Assembly (NCBI RefSeq): GCF_001011155.1 | Contig: NZ_CP011479.1 | Location: 2,250,501 to 2,314,500 of the forward strand | From: Hoeflea sp. IMCC20628 | Lineage (GTDB): Bacteria; Pseudomonadota; Alphaproteobacteria; Rhizobiales; Rhizobiaceae | DNA: 64,000 nt | Reading direction: 5' to 3' | Part shown: piece after piece, positions 44,882 through 56,026 of the stretch | How positions within the stretch are numbered: position 1 is the stretch's first letter | How the letters are laid out: each line of letters opens with the position of its first letter | The notes under the pieces: generated by a model | Told to the model about the DNA's origin: nothing | Databases searched by the model: none | What the model saw: the letters and a program-made list of their open reading frames with translations, nothing else | Program-made: the position numbers and the translations under genes

Positions 44882-45835
44882 ATGCGTCGTTACCGCCCTA
44901 CCGCCATCCCCGGATCAGAGATCACGCCCGAGAGCAGCTATTTCGGCAGGCGCGACATCCTGCGCATGGCCGCTGCCGGCGGTTTTGCGCTGGCCGCGCC
45001 GTCACTGGCATTGAGCGCCTCCCAAACCGAACTGCAGTTCACGCCCGGCGGTTATGATCCGAAAGAAGAGATCACACCGGAAGCCGACGCAACCAGCTAC
45101 AACAATTTTTATGAATTCGGCACAGGCAAGGCCGACCCTGCCGCCAATTCCGGCGATTTCAAGCCACGCCCGTGGAGCATCAAGGTCGACGGATTGGTCA
45201 ACAAACCGGCCGAATTCGATCTCGACGCGCTGATGGCGCTTGGTCTGGAGGAGCGGATTTACCGGATGCGCTGCGTCGAGGCCTGGTCGATGGTGATCCC
45301 CTGGATCGGCGTATCCCTCGCCAGCCTGATTGAAAAGGTCGAGCCGCAGGGCAGCGCCAAATATGTCGCATTCGAAACTGTTGTCCGGCCTGCAGAAATG
45401 CCTGGCCAGAGCGGCATATTCCAACCGCTCAACTGGCCCTATGTCGAAGGTCTTCGGCTTGACGAGGCGCGGCACCCGCTGACCATTCTGTCGATGGGGA
45501 TGTATGGCAAGACCCTGCCCAACCAGAACGGTGCGCCGGTTCGGCTGGTGACGCCATGGAAATACGGGTTCAAAGGCATCAAGTCCATTGTCCGCATCAC
45601 CCTGACGGAGGAGCAACCGGCATCGACCTGGAACCAGATCGCTCCAGGCGAATATGGGTTTTATGCCAACGTCAATCCGGCAGTCGATCATCCGCGCTGG
45701 AGCCAGGCAACGGAAAACCGTGTCGGTGGCGGCGGTTTCTTCGGCTCGAACGACCGGCCGACGCTGCCGTTCAACGGCTATGGCGATGAGGTCGCCAGCC
45801 TCTATGCCGGCATGGATCTGAAAGCAAATTTCTGA
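44882..45835 (+). CDS. msrP: Protein-methionine-sulfoxide reductase catalytic subunit MsrP
   Basis: A 317-residue periplasmic molybdoenzyme that repairs oxidised methionines. A Tat signal ([19 protein letters not shown], residues 22-40) shows that it is exported folded. The molybdopterin-coordinating cysteine is Cys131 ([12 protein letters not shown]). The C-terminal [12 protein letters not shown] and [16 protein letters not shown] are typical. AGGAG precedes the ATG. It forms an operon with msrQ, 2 bases downstream, and faces the envelope protease, grouping periplasmic quality-control functions. Confidence 0.95.
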   Translation: MRRYRPTAIPGSEITPESSYFGRRDILRMAAAGGFALAAPSLALSASQTELQFTPGGYDPKEEITPEADATSYNNFYEFGTGKADPAANSGDFKPRPWSIKVDGLVNKPAEFDLDALMALGLEERIYRMRCVEAWSMVIPWIGVSLASLIEKVEPQGSAKYVAFETVVRPAEMPGQSGIFQPLNWPYVEGLRLDEARHPLTILSMGMYGKTLPNQNGAPVRLVTPWKYGFKGIKSIVRITLTEEQPASTWNQIAPGEYGFYANVNPAVDHPRWSQATENRVGGGGFFGSNDRPTLPFNGYGDEVASLYAGMDLKANF

Positions 45836-45837
45836 TC

Positions 45838-46497
45838 ATGCCCCTGCCCGCTCTGCCAAAACGGTTTCATGCCGCATCGATATGGGCGCTCTACGGGCTC
45901 GGGCTGTTGCCTGCGGCATGGACCTTCTATCTTGGCGCAACAGGGCAGTTGATTGGCAATCCGGTCAAGATCTTCGAGCACCTGCTGGGCGAATTGGCCT
46001 TGCGGTTCCTGATCCTGACGCTGGCGATCTCGCCGCTAAGAGATCTCGCAGGCATCAACTGGGTGCGCTATCGCCGCGCGCTCGGGCTGCTGGCGTTCTA
46101 TTATGTGGCGATGCATTTCCTCGCCTATATGGTGCTCGACAAACGGCTGGCGTTCAGTGTGATTGTCGAGGACATTTACAAACGCTGGTTCATCACCATC
46201 GGCATGGCGGCATTCGTGGCTCTGATCCCGCTGGCGCTGACGTCGAACCGCTGGTCTGTCCGCAAGCTTGGACCAGGCTGGGTCAAGCTGCACCGGCTGA
46301 TCTATCCGATTGCGGCAGCGGGCGCGCTGCATTTTTGCCTGGCGGTGAAAGTGATAGGACCAGAACAGTTGATCTATTCCGGGCTGGTCGGCGTGCTGCT
46401 TGGCTGGCGTTTGCTACGCCCACGCTACATGGACTGGAAGCGTTCGACGCGTCAGAACAAGACCGGGTTTACGGCATCAAGGGCGCAACCCGAGTGA
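45838..46497 (+). CDS. msrQ: Heme-binding membrane subunit MsrQ
   Basis: A 219-residue membrane protein of six predicted helices in the ferric-reductase-like family. Heme-ligating histidines are in YYVAMHFLAY, KLHRLIYPI and GALHFCL. It passes electrons from the respiratory chain to MsrP. The gene follows msrP after 2 bases and no internal promoter is evident. Confidence 0.95.
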   Translation: MPLPALPKRFHAASIWALYGLGLLPAAWTFYLGATGQLIGNPVKIFEHLLGELALRFLILTLAISPLRDLAGINWVRYRRALGLLAFYYVAMHFLAYMVLDKRLAFSVIVEDIYKRWFITIGMAAFVALIPLALTSNRWSVRKLGPGWVKLHRLIYPIAAAGALHFCLAVKVIGPEQLIYSGLVGVLLGWRLLRPRYMDWKRSTRQNKTGFTASRAQPE

Positions 46498-46571
46498 ACG
46501 GCTGAATTGCTGGCCTCCCGATAGCAGCCCCCGGCATCAATCCACCAATCTCCGCACACGTCAAAACAGCG

Positions 46572-46602
46572 AAAAGCCGGGCGCGTGAAGCACCCGGCTT
46601 TT
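46572..46602. terminator. Bidirectional rho-independent terminator between msrQ and rplQ
   Basis: AAAAGCCGGG (46572-46581) and CCCGGCTTTT (46593-46602) with an 11-base loop. A T-run follows the stem on either strand, so it can end both the msrPQ transcript and the ribosomal alpha operon. Confidence 0.92.
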
Positions 46603-46634
46603 CAATATTTGCCAATTGGCTAAATCGGAAGCGC

Positions 46635-47063
46635 TTACGCTGCTTCGTCTTCGGCAGCAACTTCCATGGCAACGCGAGCGCGGTCCTTGGAACCCTTGGC
46701 ATCCGGATCACGATCAACGAATTCAACAACGGCCATCGGCGCGTTGTCGCCGGTGCGGTAACCGGCCTTCATGATGCGAATGTAGCCGCCGTGACGGGTG
46801 GCGTAACGTGTGGCGATCGTGTCGAACAGCTTGCGAACAACTTCGTTGTCGCGGATCTGCGAGATCGCCTGACGGCGAGCATGCAGATCGCCGCGCTTGC
46901 CGAGTGTGACAAGCTTTTCAACGATCGGGCGGATTTCCTTGGCTTTCGGCAAGGTCGTCACGATTTGCTCATGTTCGATGAGCGAAGCCGCCATATTGGC
47001 GAACATCGCCTTACGGTGACTTGAAGTGCGGTTCAGCTTGCGACCTGCATTTCCATGGCGCAT
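46635..47063 (-). CDS. rplQ: 50S ribosomal protein L17
   Basis: A 142-residue L17, the last gene of the alpha operon. The N-terminus ([17 protein letters not shown]) and AVVEFVDRD near the end are standard. An acidic tail of about 20 residues (ending AEDEAA) extends past the bacterial core. It binds 23S rRNA near the exit tunnel. It lies 45 bases downstream of rpoA and is followed by the bidirectional terminator. Confidence 0.98.
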   Translation of the reverse strand: MRHGNAGRKLNRTSSHRKAMFANMAASLIEHEQIVTTLPKAKEIRPIVEKLVTLGKRGDLHARRQAISQIRDNEVVRKLFDTIATRYATRHGGYIRIMKAGYRTGDNAPMAVVEFVDRDPDAKGSKDRARVAMEVAAEDEAA

Positions 47064-47108
47064 GGCTAGTCTCCTTCACATGCAGGCGCACGCCTGCCGT
47101 TTGACGGT

Positions 47109-48119
47109 TTAATATTGGTCTTCGTAACGCTTGGCGAGATCTTCGATGTTTTCCGGCGGCCAGGATGGAACTTCCATACCCAGATGCAGGCCCATGGAAG
47201 CCAAGACTTCCTTGATCTCGTTGAGTGATTTGCGGCCAAAGTTCGGAGTCCGGAGCATTTCGGCTTCGGTCTTCTGAATGAGGTCGCCGATATAGACGAT
47301 GTTGTCGTTCTTCAGGCAGTTTGCCGAGCGGACCGAAAGTTCCAACTCGTCGACCTTCTTGAGAAGCGACGGATTGAAAGCGAGTTCGGCGACCGTTTCC
47401 TCGTGAACTTCCTTCTGCGGCTCGTCGAAGTTGACGAACACACCGAGCTGGTCCTGAAGGATGCGAGCTGCATAGGCAACGGCATCTTCACCGCTCACCG
47501 AACCATCTGTTTCGATGTTCAGCGTCAGCTTGTCGTAATCGAGAACCTGTCCTTCACGGGTGTTTTCCACCTTGTAGGAGCACTTCTTGACCGGCGAATA
47601 GAGGCTGTCGACCGGAATCAGGCCGATAGGCGCATCTTCGGCACGATTGCGGTCAGCAGGCACATAGCCCTTGCCGTTGTTGACGGTGAACTCCATACGG
47701 ATTTCAGCGCCTTCATCAAGCGTGCACAACACGTGTTCCGGGTTGAGGATCTCGATGTCGCCTACGGTCTGAATGTCGCCAGCCTTGACCACACCCGGGC
47801 CCTGCTTGCGAACGACCATGCGCTTTGCTTCGTCGCCTTCCATGCGGATGGCGATTTCCTTGATGTTCAGGATGATGTCTGTGACATCTTCACGAACGCC
47901 CGGGATCGAAGAGAATTCATGCAGCACGCCGTCGATCTGCACCGCGGTGACGGCAGCGCCACGCAGTGAGGACAAAAGAACGCGACGCAGGGCATTGCCC
48001 AAAGTCAGGCCGAAGCCACGCTCAAGCGGTTCTGCAACCACGGTCGCCTTTGTGCGATCAGAGATGTTGAACTCGACCTTGCTCGGCTTGATCAATTCCT
48101 GCCAGTTTTTCTGAATCAT
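47109..48119 (-). CDS. rpoA: RNA polymerase alpha subunit
   Basis: A 336-residue alpha subunit, starting at the ATG of [13 protein letters not shown]; an upstream in-frame start to 48164 is not credible. The N-terminal assembly domain (about residues 15-235) and C-terminal DNA-binding domain (about 255-320) are both present; the latter includes the [12 protein letters not shown] and [12 protein letters not shown] helices that contact UP elements and activators. It is encoded between rpsK (107-base gap) and rplQ, the usual order; rpsD is absent from this cluster. Confidence 0.98.
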   Translation of the reverse strand: MIQKNWQELIKPSKVEFNISDRTKATVVAEPLERGFGLTLGNALRRVLLSSLRGAAVTAVQIDGVLHEFSSIPGVREDVTDIILNIKEIAIRMEGDEAKRMVVRKQGPGVVKAGDIQTVGDIEILNPEHVLCTLDEGAEIRMEFTVNNGKGYVPADRNRAEDAPIGLIPVDSLYSPVKKCSYKVENTREGQVLDYDKLTLNIETDGSVSGEDAVAYAARILQDQLGVFVNFDEPQKEVHEETVAELAFNPSLLKKVDELELSVRSANCLKNDNIVYIGDLIQKTEAEMLRTPNFGRKSLNEIKEVLASMGLHLGMEVPSWPPENIEDLAKRYEDQY

Positions 48120-48226
48120 ATCTGCTGCCTTCCTGTTGCCGCACCATCCAATCGTGACGGCCAAGTGAGAAGAGGATCAGACGGGCGCAAGCGAAGCCTG
48201 ACCCGTCGAAAAATTTGGAACGTATA

Positions 48227-48616
48227 CTAGACGCGGCGCTTCTTGCGCGGGCGGCAACCGTTGTGCGGGATCGGAGTCACATCACGGATGGAAGTGATGG
48301 TGAAACCGGCAGCCTGCAGAGCGCGAAGTGCCGATTCACGACCTGAACCAGGTCCGCAAACTTCAACTTCCAGCGTCTTCATGCCGTGATCCTGCGCCTT
48401 TTTGGCAGCATCTTCAGCAGCCATCTGGGCTGCGAACGGGGTCGACTTACGCGAACCCTTGAAACCCTTTGCACCGGCTGACGACCAGGAGATCGTGTTG
48501 CCCTGCGCATCGGTGATGGTGATCATGGTGTTGTTGAATGTCGAGCTGACATGGGCAACGCCCGACGAGATGTTCTTGCGTTCGCGCCGTTTGACGCGTG
48601 CAACTTCCTTGGCCAT
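48227..48616 (-). CDS. rpsK: 30S ribosomal protein S11
   Basis: A 129-residue S11 of normal length. The conserved [15 protein letters not shown] and the basic C-terminus ([12 protein letters not shown]) are intact. It forms part of the platform near the anti-Shine-Dalgarno region. It lies 145 bases downstream of rpsM; that gap is longer than usual in this operon and holds no recognised element. Confidence 0.98.
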   Translation of the reverse strand: MAKEVARVKRRERKNISSGVAHVSSTFNNTMITITDAQGNTISWSSAGAKGFKGSRKSTPFAAQMAAEDAAKKAQDHGMKTLEVEVCGPGSGRESALRALQAAGFTITSIRDVTPIPHNGCRPRKKRRV

Positions 48617-48761
48617 TATTTATCCTTTCGAGATATCAGCACCGCCGTAGCACCAGCGGCTCCACCGGAATTCACCAGACCCGAGACGAAAACTTCAAAA
48701 CGCCGGTCATCAGACCAAACGCTCCAAGGCAGTCGCCGCCGGGTCAGGCAGATTCCACTAA

Positions 48762-49130
48762 TTACTTCTTCTTGCCGGCAATCGCACGTGCAGGACCCTT
48801 GCGGGTACGTGCATTGGTGTGGGTCCGCTGACCGCGCACTGGCAAGCCGCGACGATGGCGAAGACCGCGATAGCAGCCCAGGTCCATCAGACGCTTGATG
48901 TTCATCGAATTCTCGCGGCGCAGATCGCCTTCAACCTGATAGTCACGGTCAATGGTCTCACGAATCTGCAGGACTTCGGAATCAGTCAACTGATTGACAC
49001 GGCGATCCAGAGGAATGCCGGCCTTTTCGACGATTTCGGATGCAAACTTCTGCCCGATACCGTGAATGTAGGTCAGCGCGATCACTACGCGCTTGTTTGT
49101 CGGAATATTTACGCCTGCTATGCGGGCCAT
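48762..49130 (-). CDS. rpsM: 30S ribosomal protein S13
   Basis: A 122-residue S13 beginning [14 protein letters not shown] at the ATG at 49130; four extra upstream codons are possible but unusual. The H2TH-like YIHGIG segment and the basic tail ending GKKK are typical. It bridges the 30S head and the 50S subunit. It is the first gene of the alpha operon, separated from adk by a terminator and about 340 bases. Confidence 0.98.
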   Translation of the reverse strand: MARIAGVNIPTNKRVVIALTYIHGIGQKFASEIVEKAGIPLDRRVNQLTDSEVLQIRETIDRDYQVEGDLRRENSMNIKRLMDLGCYRGLRHRRGLPVRGQRTHTNARTRKGPARAIAGKKK

Positions 49131-49470
49131 GTGCTTCTCCATGTAGGCCGGTCGAGCCGGCGGGTTATCGTTGACCCGCGTCCGGTGGAGGCCGGCCCTT
49201 GCGGGGTAGTCCAGTCCAAACTCCGCTCAGCCATCTGGCAGAATGAAGCATATTTTCAAGCTCGGTCCCGGCGCACTTAAAAGCGACCAGAGCCGAATCC
49301 CTGAATTTCAAGGGAATCGCACCGATCGCTTGCATGTGGCGAGTTGAACGGCTCATAGCGGAACATCAAGGCTTTCGTCAACCTTTACCGCGATCTTATT
49401 TTCTGCACCTGGCAGATAAAAAGGCCGGATCTCTAAGTGGAGAACCGGCCTTTTTGAATTTCTTGTGCGA
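49131..49470. other. Gap between adk and rpsM with the alpha-operon promoter region
   Basis: The 340 bases hold the strong adk terminator at 49418-49455. The remaining ~285 bases have no gene and must contain the start of the rpsM transcript if termination is efficient. No sigma-70 boxes were assigned. Confidence 0.6.
49418..49455 (-). terminator. Rho-independent terminator after adk
   Basis: AAAAAGGCCGG (49418-49428) and CCGGCCTTTTT (49445-49455) form an 11-base stem ending in a T-run on the minus strand. It lies 15 bases after the adk stop codon and separates the spc and alpha units. Confidence 0.92.
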
Positions 49471-50055
49471 TCAAAGCGACGCCAAAACGGTATCGATCTC
49501 TTCGGTGACCGCTTCAATCGACGCCATGCCATCGACAGTGCGCAACATGCCCTTGGCATAATAATAGCCGGTCAATGGCGCGGTCTTCTTGTAATATTCG
49601 CGCAGGCGTTCTTCGAACACCTCGGCGTTGTCATCCTTGCGCACCGGCTGTCCTGCCGCTGCAGCTTCCTCAGCACGCTTGATTATACGTCCGACAAGCG
49701 CCTTGTCATCAACAACAAGCTCAATCACCGTATCCAGCTTCAAACCCTTGCTGTTGAGCATGACCTCAACCGCATCGGCTTGAACGAGCGTGCGTGGATA
49801 TCCGTCAAGAATGAATCCACGGACGCAATCCGGTTCATCAATGCGGTCTGAAACAATCGCATTGACGATATCGTCGGACACCAGTTCGCCGGCGTCCATG
49901 ACAGCCTTGGCGCGTTTACCGACTTCAGTTCCGGCTGTGACAGCTGCCCGCAACATATCGCCCGTAGACAATTGCGGAATGGAATACTTCTCAACCAGAC
50001 GCTGGGCTTGAGTCCCCTTCCCCGCGCCTGGTGGTCCCAAAAGTATAAGCCTCAT
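49471..50055 (-). CDS. adk: Adenylate kinase
   Basis: A 194-residue adenylate kinase converting ATP plus AMP to two ADP. The P-loop is [10 protein letters not shown] (residues 7-16), the AMP site includes GDMLR, and the DGYPRT motif is present. The LID domain is short and lacks the zinc cysteines, as in many proteobacterial forms of under 200 residues. Its start overlaps the secY stop by 4 bases (ATGA), so translation is probably coupled. Confidence 0.97.
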   Translation of the reverse strand: MRLILLGPPGAGKGTQAQRLVEKYSIPQLSTGDMLRAAVTAGTEVGKRAKAVMDAGELVSDDIVNAIVSDRIDEPDCVRGFILDGYPRTLVQADAVEVMLNSKGLKLDTVIELVVDDKALVGRIIKRAEEAAAAGQPVRKDDNAEVFEERLREYYKKTAPLTGYYYAKGMLRTVDGMASIEAVTEEIDTVLASL

Positions 50056-51395
50056 CTTCCCTTCTTGCCTCCCCGAAGTTTCGACTTCTTGATCAACCCT
50101 TCATATTGCTGGGCGATCAGATGTCCCTGAACCTGCGCTACCGTATCGAGCGTCACCGAGACGACGATCAAAAGCGATGTCCCCCCCAGATAGAACGGAA
50201 CGCCGGTCTGCGCGATTAGAAATTCGGGTAAGAGACAAACAAAAATCAGGTACATGGCGCCAATCAAAGTGATTCGCGTCAGCACATAGTCGATATATTC
50301 GGCCGTACGCTCACCCGGGCGGATGCCGGGGATGAACCCGCCATGACGCTTCAGGTTGTCAGCGGTGTCCTTCGGATTGAACACGATGGCCGTGTAGAAG
50401 AACGCGAAGAAGCCGATCATCAGGGCGTAAAGAGCCATATAGGCAGGCTGGCCATGCCCCAGGGATGCAAGCAATGTCGTTGCCCATCCCGGCAGATTGC
50501 CGCCGGTGTTGGCAAAGCCCGCCAGCGTGGCCGGCAGCAGCAACAGGGACGACGCAAAGATCGGAGGAATCACGCCGGCGGTATTGAGCTTGAGCGGCAG
50601 GTGCGAGGTGTCGCCCTGGAACATCCGCGAGCCTACCTGGCGCTTTGGATACTGGATCAGCAATTGCCGCTGGGCACGTTCGATGAACACGATAAACGCG
50701 ATCACGGAAATGGCGACAACGATGATGGCAATGATCAGGCCTGTCGACAGGGCGCCGGTGCGACCCAGTTCCAGCGTACCGGCCACTGCCGTCGGCAGAG
50801 CCGCAACGATGCCCGAGAAGATGATCAGCGAAATGCCGTTGCCGATGCCGCGCGCGGTGATCTGCTCGCCGAGCCACATCAGGAACATGGTGCCGCCAAC
50901 AAGAGTGATCACGGTCGCAATCCGGAAGAACCAGCCCGGATCGGTGACGATGCCGTTGCCTGATTCGAGGCCGACGGCGATGCCATAGGCCTGAACCGTG
51001 CCAAGCAGGACGGTGCCGTAACGGGTGTACTGGTTGATGACCTTGCGGCCCTGCTCGCCCTCTTTCTTGAGTTGCTCAAGCGTGGGAACGACAGACGTCA
51101 TCAACTGAATGATAATGGAAGCCGAAATATAGGGCATGATGCCGAGGGCGAAAATCGCCATGCGCTCAACGGCGCCGCCTGCAAACATGTTGAACAGGCC
51201 AAGAATGCCGCCCGACTGGCCCTCAAACGCTTGCGCGAAGGCCGCGGGGTTGATCCCGGGAAGCGGAATATAGGTTCCAAGCCGGTACACAAGCAGTGCG
51301 CCGAGAGTAAACCAGATCCGCTTCTTCAGATCTTCCGCCTTGGAAAAAGCCGAAAAATTCAAATTGGAAGCGAGTTGTTCGGCTGCAGATGCCAT
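50052..51395 (-). CDS. secY: Preprotein translocase subunit SecY
   Basis: A 447-residue SecY, the channel of the Sec translocon, with ten hydrophobic helices. The plug and first-helix region ([22 protein letters not shown]), [13 protein letters not shown] and the cytosolic loop [18 protein letters not shown] are standard. The ATG at 51395 is chosen; upstream in-frame starts to 51440 lack support. A terminator-like hairpin precedes it, so secY-adk may be expressed partly apart from rplO. Confidence 0.97.
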   Translation of the reverse strand: MASAAEQLASNLNFSAFSKAEDLKKRIWFTLGALLVYRLGTYIPLPGINPAAFAQAFEGQSGGILGLFNMFAGGAVERMAIFALGIMPYISASIIIQLMTSVVPTLEQLKKEGEQGRKVINQYTRYGTVLLGTVQAYGIAVGLESGNGIVTDPGWFFRIATVITLVGGTMFLMWLGEQITARGIGNGISLIIFSGIVAALPTAVAGTLELGRTGALSTGLIIAIIVVAISVIAFIVFIERAQRQLLIQYPKRQVGSRMFQGDTSHLPLKLNTAGVIPPIFASSLLLLPATLAGFANTGGNLPGWATTLLASLGHGQPAYMALYALMIGFFAFFYTAIVFNPKDTADNLKRHGGFIPGIRPGERTAEYIDYVLTRITLIGAMYLIFVCLLPEFLIAQTGVPFYLGGTSLLIVVSVTLDTVAQVQGHLIAQQYEGLIKKSKLRGGKKGR

Positions 51396-51555
51396 TGCGT
51401 TCTCCGCGCGGCCCATCCGGCGCCTGATGAACCCGATCATCTCCGGAGGGTCTGAGTTGGTGTCACCGGACGGTGCGGCCAGGCCGGATTAAATGTGCCT
51501 GGCGCCTGTCCTGCCGACGCAACCTAAAGCGTCGACCGATCCCATATGGGACGAA

Positions 51556-51584
51556 AACCGCCCGATGTGAAGCACCGGGCGGTT
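51556..51584 (-). terminator. Hairpin with T-run between rplO and secY
   Basis: AACCGCCCG (51556-51564) and CGGGCGGTT (51576-51584) form a 9-base stem with an 11-base loop. On the minus strand the stem is followed by TTTTCG. It lies 10 bases after the rplO stop codon and could partly terminate the spc transcript before secY. Confidence 0.75.
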
Positions 51585-51593
51585 ATTATTTAC

Positions 51594-52085
51594 TTATTCT
51601 TCAGCAGCTGCTGCAGGCGCAGGCGCCGGTGCGAGCAACTTGATCTTGCCGCCAGCCTTTTCGACCTTCTCGGCAGCCGCGCTTGATACGCCGGCAACTT
51701 CGAGGTTGAGCTTGGCCTTCAGGTCGCCGTCGGAGAGGACGCGAACGCCATCCTTGAGGCGACGGATCACGCCAGCAGCCTTCAACGCAGCAGCATCAAT
51801 CATGCTCTTGCCGTCAAGCTTGCCAGCATCGATGGCAGTCTGAATACGACCGACCGACACGGTGTTGAAATCGGACGAGAAGATGTTGTTGAAGCCACGC
51901 TTTGGAAGGCGCCGGTAGATTGGCATCTGGCCGCCTTCAAAACCGTTGATGGCAACGCCTGAACGGGACTTCTGTCCCTTGACGCCACGTCCGCCGGTCT
52001 TGCCGCTACCCGAACCAATACCGCGACCTACGCGCTTGCGGTTCTTGTTGGCACCTTGATTATCGGTGATCTCATTGAGTTTCAT
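51594..52085 (-). CDS. rplO: 50S ribosomal protein L15
   Basis: A 163-residue L15. The Gly/Lys/Arg-rich N-terminus ([18 protein letters not shown]) is typical, and [15 protein letters not shown] marks the family. The C-terminus carries an Ala/Pro-rich extension ([14 protein letters not shown]) beyond the usual ~145-residue core. It is an early-assembling 23S rRNA-binding protein. It is 16 bases downstream of rpmD. Confidence 0.97.
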   Translation of the reverse strand: MKLNEITDNQGANKNRKRVGRGIGSGSGKTGGRGVKGQKSRSGVAINGFEGGQMPIYRRLPKRGFNNIFSSDFNTVSVGRIQTAIDAGKLDGKSMIDAAALKAAGVIRRLKDGVRVLSDGDLKAKLNLEVAGVSSAAAEKVEKAGGKIKLLAPAPAPAAAAEE

Positions 52086-52101
52086 GACAGTTCACTCCCA
52101 C

Positions 52102-52302
52102 TCACTGCTCGTCGACGACGCGAACGAGGTGGCTGACCGAACGGATCATGCCACGAACGGACGGAGTGTCCTCGAGGGTCCGGCGGCGGTGCATCTTGTT
52201 GAGGCCCAAACCGATCAGCGTCTGACGCTGAACGTTGGGGCGGCGAATCGGGCTGCCGATCTGTTCGACGGTGACCGTCTTGCCCGTTTTATTGTCAGCC
52301 AT
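52102..52302 (-). CDS. rpmD: 50S ribosomal protein L30
   Basis: A 66-residue L30 of normal bacterial size, with [24 protein letters not shown] and the [20 protein letters not shown] segment that marks the family. It lies between rpsE and rplO, its usual spc position. Confidence 0.97.
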   Translation of the reverse strand: MADNKTGKTVTVEQIGSPIRRPNVQRQTLIGLGLNKMHRRRTLEDTPSVRGMIRSVSHLVRVVDEQ

Positions 52303-52341
52303 GGTGTTGGCTCCCTAATAGGAATAAAGGCAGACGCCCGA

Positions 52342-52902
52342 TTACTCTTCGGCGCCCGTGGTAACACCACGGCGTTCCTGGAGCGTGGAATACTTCATGC
52401 CGCGCTGAGAAGCGATGTCCTTTGGGTGGACCTGATTCTTGAGCGCGTCAAAAGTGGCACGGACCATGTTGTACGGGTTGGATGATCCCGTCGACTTAGC
52501 CACAACGTCCTGCATGCCGAGCGTTTCGAACACTGCACGCATTGGACCACCGGCGATGATACCCGTACCAGGCTTGGCTGCACGAAGCAGAACCTTGCCG
52601 GCACCGTGACGGCCATGCACATCGTGGTGCAGGGTCCGGCCGGAGCGCAGCGGCACGAAAATCAGATCGCGCTTGGCAGACTCAGTCGCCTTGCGGATAG
52701 CTTCCGGCACTTCACGCGCCTTGCCGTGACCGAAGCCAACGCGGCCCTTCTGATCTCCAACAACCACCAGGGCTGCGAAACCAAAACGACGACCGCCTTT
52801 GACGACCTTGGCAACACGGTTGATGTGTACGAGTTTGTCAACGAATTCGCTGTCGCGCTCATCGTCTCTACCGCGGTTGTCGCGGCGACCTTCCTTGGCC
52901 AT
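52342..52902 (-). CDS. rpsE: 30S ribosomal protein S5
   Basis: A 186-residue S5. The N-terminal double-stranded-RNA-binding-like domain ([23 protein letters not shown]) carries the loop where spectinomycin-resistance changes occur, here wild type in pattern. The C-terminal domain includes [16 protein letters not shown]. It contributes to decoding accuracy and helicase activity at the mRNA entry. Confidence 0.97.
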   Translation of the reverse strand: MAKEGRRDNRGRDDERDSEFVDKLVHINRVAKVVKGGRRFGFAALVVVGDQKGRVGFGHGKAREVPEAIRKATESAKRDLIFVPLRSGRTLHHDVHGRHGAGKVLLRAAKPGTGIIAGGPMRAVFETLGMQDVVAKSTGSSNPYNMVRATFDALKNQVHPKDIASQRGMKYSTLQERRGVTTGAEE

Positions 52903-52947
52903 GTTCCTTTTCCTTATTCTTTTCCGGAATCAATCGGCTGGTTCGAA

Positions 52948-53310
52948 TTAGAAGCTCAGACCGCCTTCGCGAGCAGCTTCTGCGAGGGCCTTGATACGGC
53001 CGTGATAGATGAAGGCACCGCGGTCGAATACCACATCCTTGACGCCTGCCTCTGTTGCACGTTCGGCAATCAGCTTGCCAACCGCTGCAGCGGCAGATGT
53101 ATCAGCGCCGGTCTTGAGATCGCCCCGAAGGCCGGTATCAAGCGTTGATGCTGCGGCAAGCGTAAGGCCAGCTGCGTCATCAATGATCTGCGCGTAGATG
53201 TTCTTCGACGAGCGATGAACCGACAGGCGCGGACGGCCATTGGCCACCGCTTTAAGCTGGCGACGGACACGATCGGACCGACGCGTAAGGGATTGTTTCC
53301 TGTTAGCCAT
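52948..53310 (-). CDS. rplR: 50S ribosomal protein L18
   Basis: A 120-residue L18, the 5S rRNA-binding protein, with the basic N-terminus ([15 protein letters not shown]), [20 protein letters not shown] and [24 protein letters not shown] at the end. It is in the standard place between rplF and rpsE. Confidence 0.98.
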   Translation of the reverse strand: MANRKQSLTRRSDRVRRQLKAVANGRPRLSVHRSSKNIYAQIIDDAAGLTLAAASTLDTGLRGDLKTGADTSAAAAVGKLIAERATEAGVKDVVFDRGAFIYHGRIKALAEAAREGGLSF

Positions 53311-53322
53311 TTCGCGTCTTCC

Positions 53323-53856
53323 TTACTTCTTCTTGCCTTCTTTGCGGACAATCCGCTCTTCAGCATATTTGACGCCCTTGCCCTTGTAAGGCTCAGGTTT
53401 GCGGTACGCGCGGATCTCTGCAGCCACCTGGCCAAGCACTTGCTTGTTGATGCCGGTGATGACGATTTCCGTCGGCTTGGGGCAAGCGATGTCGACGCCT
53501 TCTGGCGGGTGATAAACGACATCATGGCTGAAACCAAGTGCCAGCTGCAGGTTACGTCCCTGCATGGCAGCGCGGTAACCCACGCCGTTGATTTCAAGCT
53601 TGCGCACGTAGCCGTCCTTCACCCCGGTGAGGATGTTGGAAACCATGGTGCGCGACATGCCCCACTTGGAGCGGGCGTCCTTGGAATTATCCACTGGCAT
53701 GACGACAACAGCATTGTCCTCAAGCTTGACAGTGACTTCGTCGTTGGCGACGAAAGACAATTCACCTTTAGGACCCTTGACGACCACTTTCTGGCCTTCA
53801 ATCGTCGCGGTGACACCGGCCGGAACCGGGACGGGCTTTTTACCGATACGAGACAT
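53323..53856 (-). CDS. rplF: 50S ribosomal protein L6
   Basis: A 177-residue L6 of two similar domains. [15 protein letters not shown] starts it, and [14 protein letters not shown] marks the rRNA-binding C-terminus near the sarcin-ricin loop. It is 12 bases upstream of rplR. Nothing unusual was seen. Confidence 0.98.
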   Translation of the reverse strand: MSRIGKKPVPVPAGVTATIEGQKVVVKGPKGELSFVANDEVTVKLEDNAVVVMPVDNSKDARSKWGMSRTMVSNILTGVKDGYVRKLEINGVGYRAAMQGRNLQLALGFSHDVVYHPPEGVDIACPKPTEIVITGINKQVLGQVAAEIRAYRKPEPYKGKGVKYAEERIVRKEGKKK

Positions 53857-53894
53857 TGTTCAACCTGTCTGTTAGAGTTTGAGATCCTGCCTGA

Positions 53895-54293
53895 TCAGAA
53901 GATCGAGCAGAGAACCTCACCACCAACATTGTGCTCGCGCGCAACGTGATCGGCCAAAACGCCCTTCGGAGTCGAAAGGATTGTGATACCGAGGCCGTTG
54001 GCGACCTGAGGAATGGACTTAACGGAGACGTATACACGCCGGCCGGGCTTGGAAACACGAGCGATCTCACGGATCACGGGCGCGCCTTCATGATACTTGA
54101 GCTCGATGCTCAGTTCAGCCTTGCCATTGTCGTATGCCACTTCGGTGTATCCGCGAATGTAGCCTTCGGCTTCCAGCACGTCGAGCACGCGAGCGCGCAA
54201 CTTCGAAGCAGGAGTCGAAACCGACGATTTGCGGCGAGCAATACCGTTACGAATGCGGGTGAGCATATCACCCAGAGGATCTGTCATTGCCAT
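53895..54293 (-). CDS. rpsH: 30S ribosomal protein S8
   Basis: A 132-residue S8, a primary 16S rRNA binder and, in enterobacteria, the feedback repressor of the spc operon. [13 protein letters not shown] and the C-terminal [23 protein letters not shown] are standard. A comparable repressor site near rplX/rplE was not identified here. Confidence 0.98.
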   Translation of the reverse strand: MAMTDPLGDMLTRIRNGIARRKSSVSTPASKLRARVLDVLEAEGYIRGYTEVAYDNGKAELSIELKYHEGAPVIREIARVSKPGRRVYVSVKSIPQVANGLGITILSTPKGVLADHVAREHNVGGEVLCSIF

Positions 54294-54305
54294 ATTGCGC
54301 GCTCC

Positions 54306-54611
54306 TTACCAGCTCGACTTGACCAGGCCGGGCACCTTGGCCATCGACCCGAGTTCACGCAATGCGATACGCGACATGCCCAACTTGCGATAATAGGCGC
54401 GCGGGCGGCCGGTAACCTGGCACCGATTGCGAACGCGAACTTTGGCCCCATTGCGCGGCATTTCAGCCAGCTTCAGGGTTGCACGAAAGCGCTCCTCGAT
54501 CGGAAGCTCCTGGTTATGCGTGATCGCATTGAGAGCGGCGCGCTTTTCAGCATCGCGCTCGACCTGCTTGCGACGACGTTTGTTTTTTTCGATTGAGCTG
54601 ACTTTCGCCAT
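54306..54611 (-). CDS. rpsN: 30S ribosomal protein S14, zinc-free type
   Basis: A 101-residue S14 of the long C-minus form: it has the ~40-residue insert and lacks the CxxC pairs of the zinc form (a single Cys, in RCQVTGRPR). The conserved [27 protein letters not shown] is intact. It lies between rplE and rpsH. Confidence 0.98.
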   Translation of the reverse strand: MAKVSSIEKNKRRRKQVERDAEKRAALNAITHNQELPIEERFRATLKLAEMPRNGAKVRVRNRCQVTGRPRAYYRKLGMSRIALRELGSMAKVPGLVKSSW

Positions 54612-54644
54612 ATCAGATATCCTTTTCCACGAATGCCGTTACGA

Positions 54645-55202
54645 TTACTTCGGAAACGGGAAGTTGAACTCTGTCAGCAGAGCCCGCGCTTCGTCGTCCG
54701 TTTTCGCCGTCGTGCAAACGATGACGTCCATGCCCCAGATCTGATCAACCTTGTCGTAGTTGACCTCCGGAAACACGATGTGCTCCTTGATGCCCATGGC
54801 GAAGTTGCCACGGCCGTCAAAGCTCTTCGGGTTCAGGCCGCGAAAGTCACGAACGCGCGGAAGCGCAATCGTCACCAGGCGATCCATGAACTCATACATA
54901 CGGGCTCCGCGCAGCGTGACCTTGGCGCCAATCGGCATCAGTTCACGAAGTTTGAAACCGGCGATCGAATTACGGGCGCGAGTGATGACAGGCTTCTGGC
55001 CTGCAATCGCCGCGAGATCCTCAGCCGCAATCGCGGGCTTTTTGGAATCGGCGGTGGCTTCGCCAACACCCATATTGATCACGATCTTGTCCATACGCGG
55101 GATCTGCATCACGTTCGCGTAAGCGAACTGCTCTTGCATGGCGGTGCGGATACGCTCGTTGTAGTCCGTCTTGAGCCGTGGCTCATATTTTGCTTCAGCC
55201 AT
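54645..55202 (-). CDS. rplE: 50S ribosomal protein L5
   Basis: A 185-residue L5 that binds 5S rRNA and P-site tRNA, with [24 protein letters not shown] and [12 protein letters not shown]. The ATG of [11 protein letters not shown] overlaps the end of rplX by 8 bases. An upstream frame to 55232 is an overlap artefact. Confidence 0.98.
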   Translation of the reverse strand: MAEAKYEPRLKTDYNERIRTAMQEQFAYANVMQIPRMDKIVINMGVGEATADSKKPAIAAEDLAAIAGQKPVITRARNSIAGFKLRELMPIGAKVTLRGARMYEFMDRLVTIALPRVRDFRGLNPKSFDGRGNFAMGIKEHIVFPEVNYDKVDQIWGMDVIVCTTAKTDDEARALLTEFNFPFPK

Positions 55203-55506
55203 CGATGACCACTCCCGAACGCTTAGCCACACGGACCTTCTTATCGCCTTCTACGCGAAACCCGACCCGGGTCGGCTTGCCGTCCTTGGGATCAGCAAAT
55301 GCGATGTTGGAGATATGAAGCGAGGCTTCCTTGTTGATAATGCCGGCTTCCTGGGTCTGTGTCTGGCGCTGATGGCGCTTGACCATGTTCAGACCTCGGA
55401 CAACCGCCCGGTCTTCCTTAGGCATGACAGCCAGGACTTCGCCAGTGCGGCCTTTGTCCTTGCCGGTAAGAACGACGACCTTGTCGCCTTTGCGGATCTT
55501 TTGCAT
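55195..55506 (-). CDS. rplX: 50S ribosomal protein L24
   Basis: A 103-residue L24, an assembly initiator of the 50S subunit, with the KOW motif ([22 protein letters not shown]) at the N-terminus. Its last codons overlap the rplE start by 8 bases, suggesting coupled translation. Confidence 0.98.
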   Translation of the reverse strand: MQKIRKGDKVVVLTGKDKGRTGEVLAVMPKEDRAVVRGLNMVKRHQRQTQTQEAGIINKEASLHISNIAFADPKDGKPTRVGFRVEGDKKVRVAKRSGVVIDG

Positions 55507-55517
55507 CGGTTCGTTCC

Positions 55518-55886
55518 TTACAGCACTTCAGGAGCCAGAGAGATAATCTTCATGTGGCTCTTGGCGCGCAATTCGCGCGGAACCGGTCCGAAGATGCGGG
55601 TGCCGATCGGCTCTTTCTTGTTGTCGATCAGGACGGCTGCGTTCCGGTCGAACCGGATCACGCTTCCATCGGCGCGGCGAATGTCTTTGGCAGTACGTAC
55701 GACTACCGCCTTCATTACATCACCCTTCTTGACGCGGCCACGCGGAATGGCTTCCTTGATCGAGACGACAATGATGTCGCCGATGGAAGCATATTTCCGC
55801 TTTGAACCGCCCAGAACCTTGATGCACATGACACGACGAGCGCCGGAATTATCCGCGACGTCGAGGTTTGTTTGCATCTGAATCAT
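55518..55886 (-). CDS. rplN: 50S ribosomal protein L14
   Basis: A 122-residue L14, starting [17 protein letters not shown]. An in-frame upstream start would add 14 unrelated residues. It is the first gene of the spc unit, separated from rpsQ by 236 bases that include a hairpin terminator, so it probably has its own promoter. Confidence 0.98.
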   Translation of the reverse strand: MIQMQTNLDVADNSGARRVMCIKVLGGSKRKYASIGDIIVVSIKEAIPRGRVKKGDVMKAVVVRTAKDIRRADGSVIRFDRNAAVLIDNKKEPIGTRIFGPVPRELRAKSHMKIISLAPEVL

Positions 55887-56026
55887 ATCAGGCCGCCTTC
55901 TTGTTGTTACCGGCACGGTTGGGCACAAAGGCCCCCTATACCAGCTTATGAATCAATTCTATCTTGCGCGGGAAGATTTATGTCAGGGTGGTTTCCCTCA
56001 AGGGACCTTCCGTGCGCTGAAAGCAG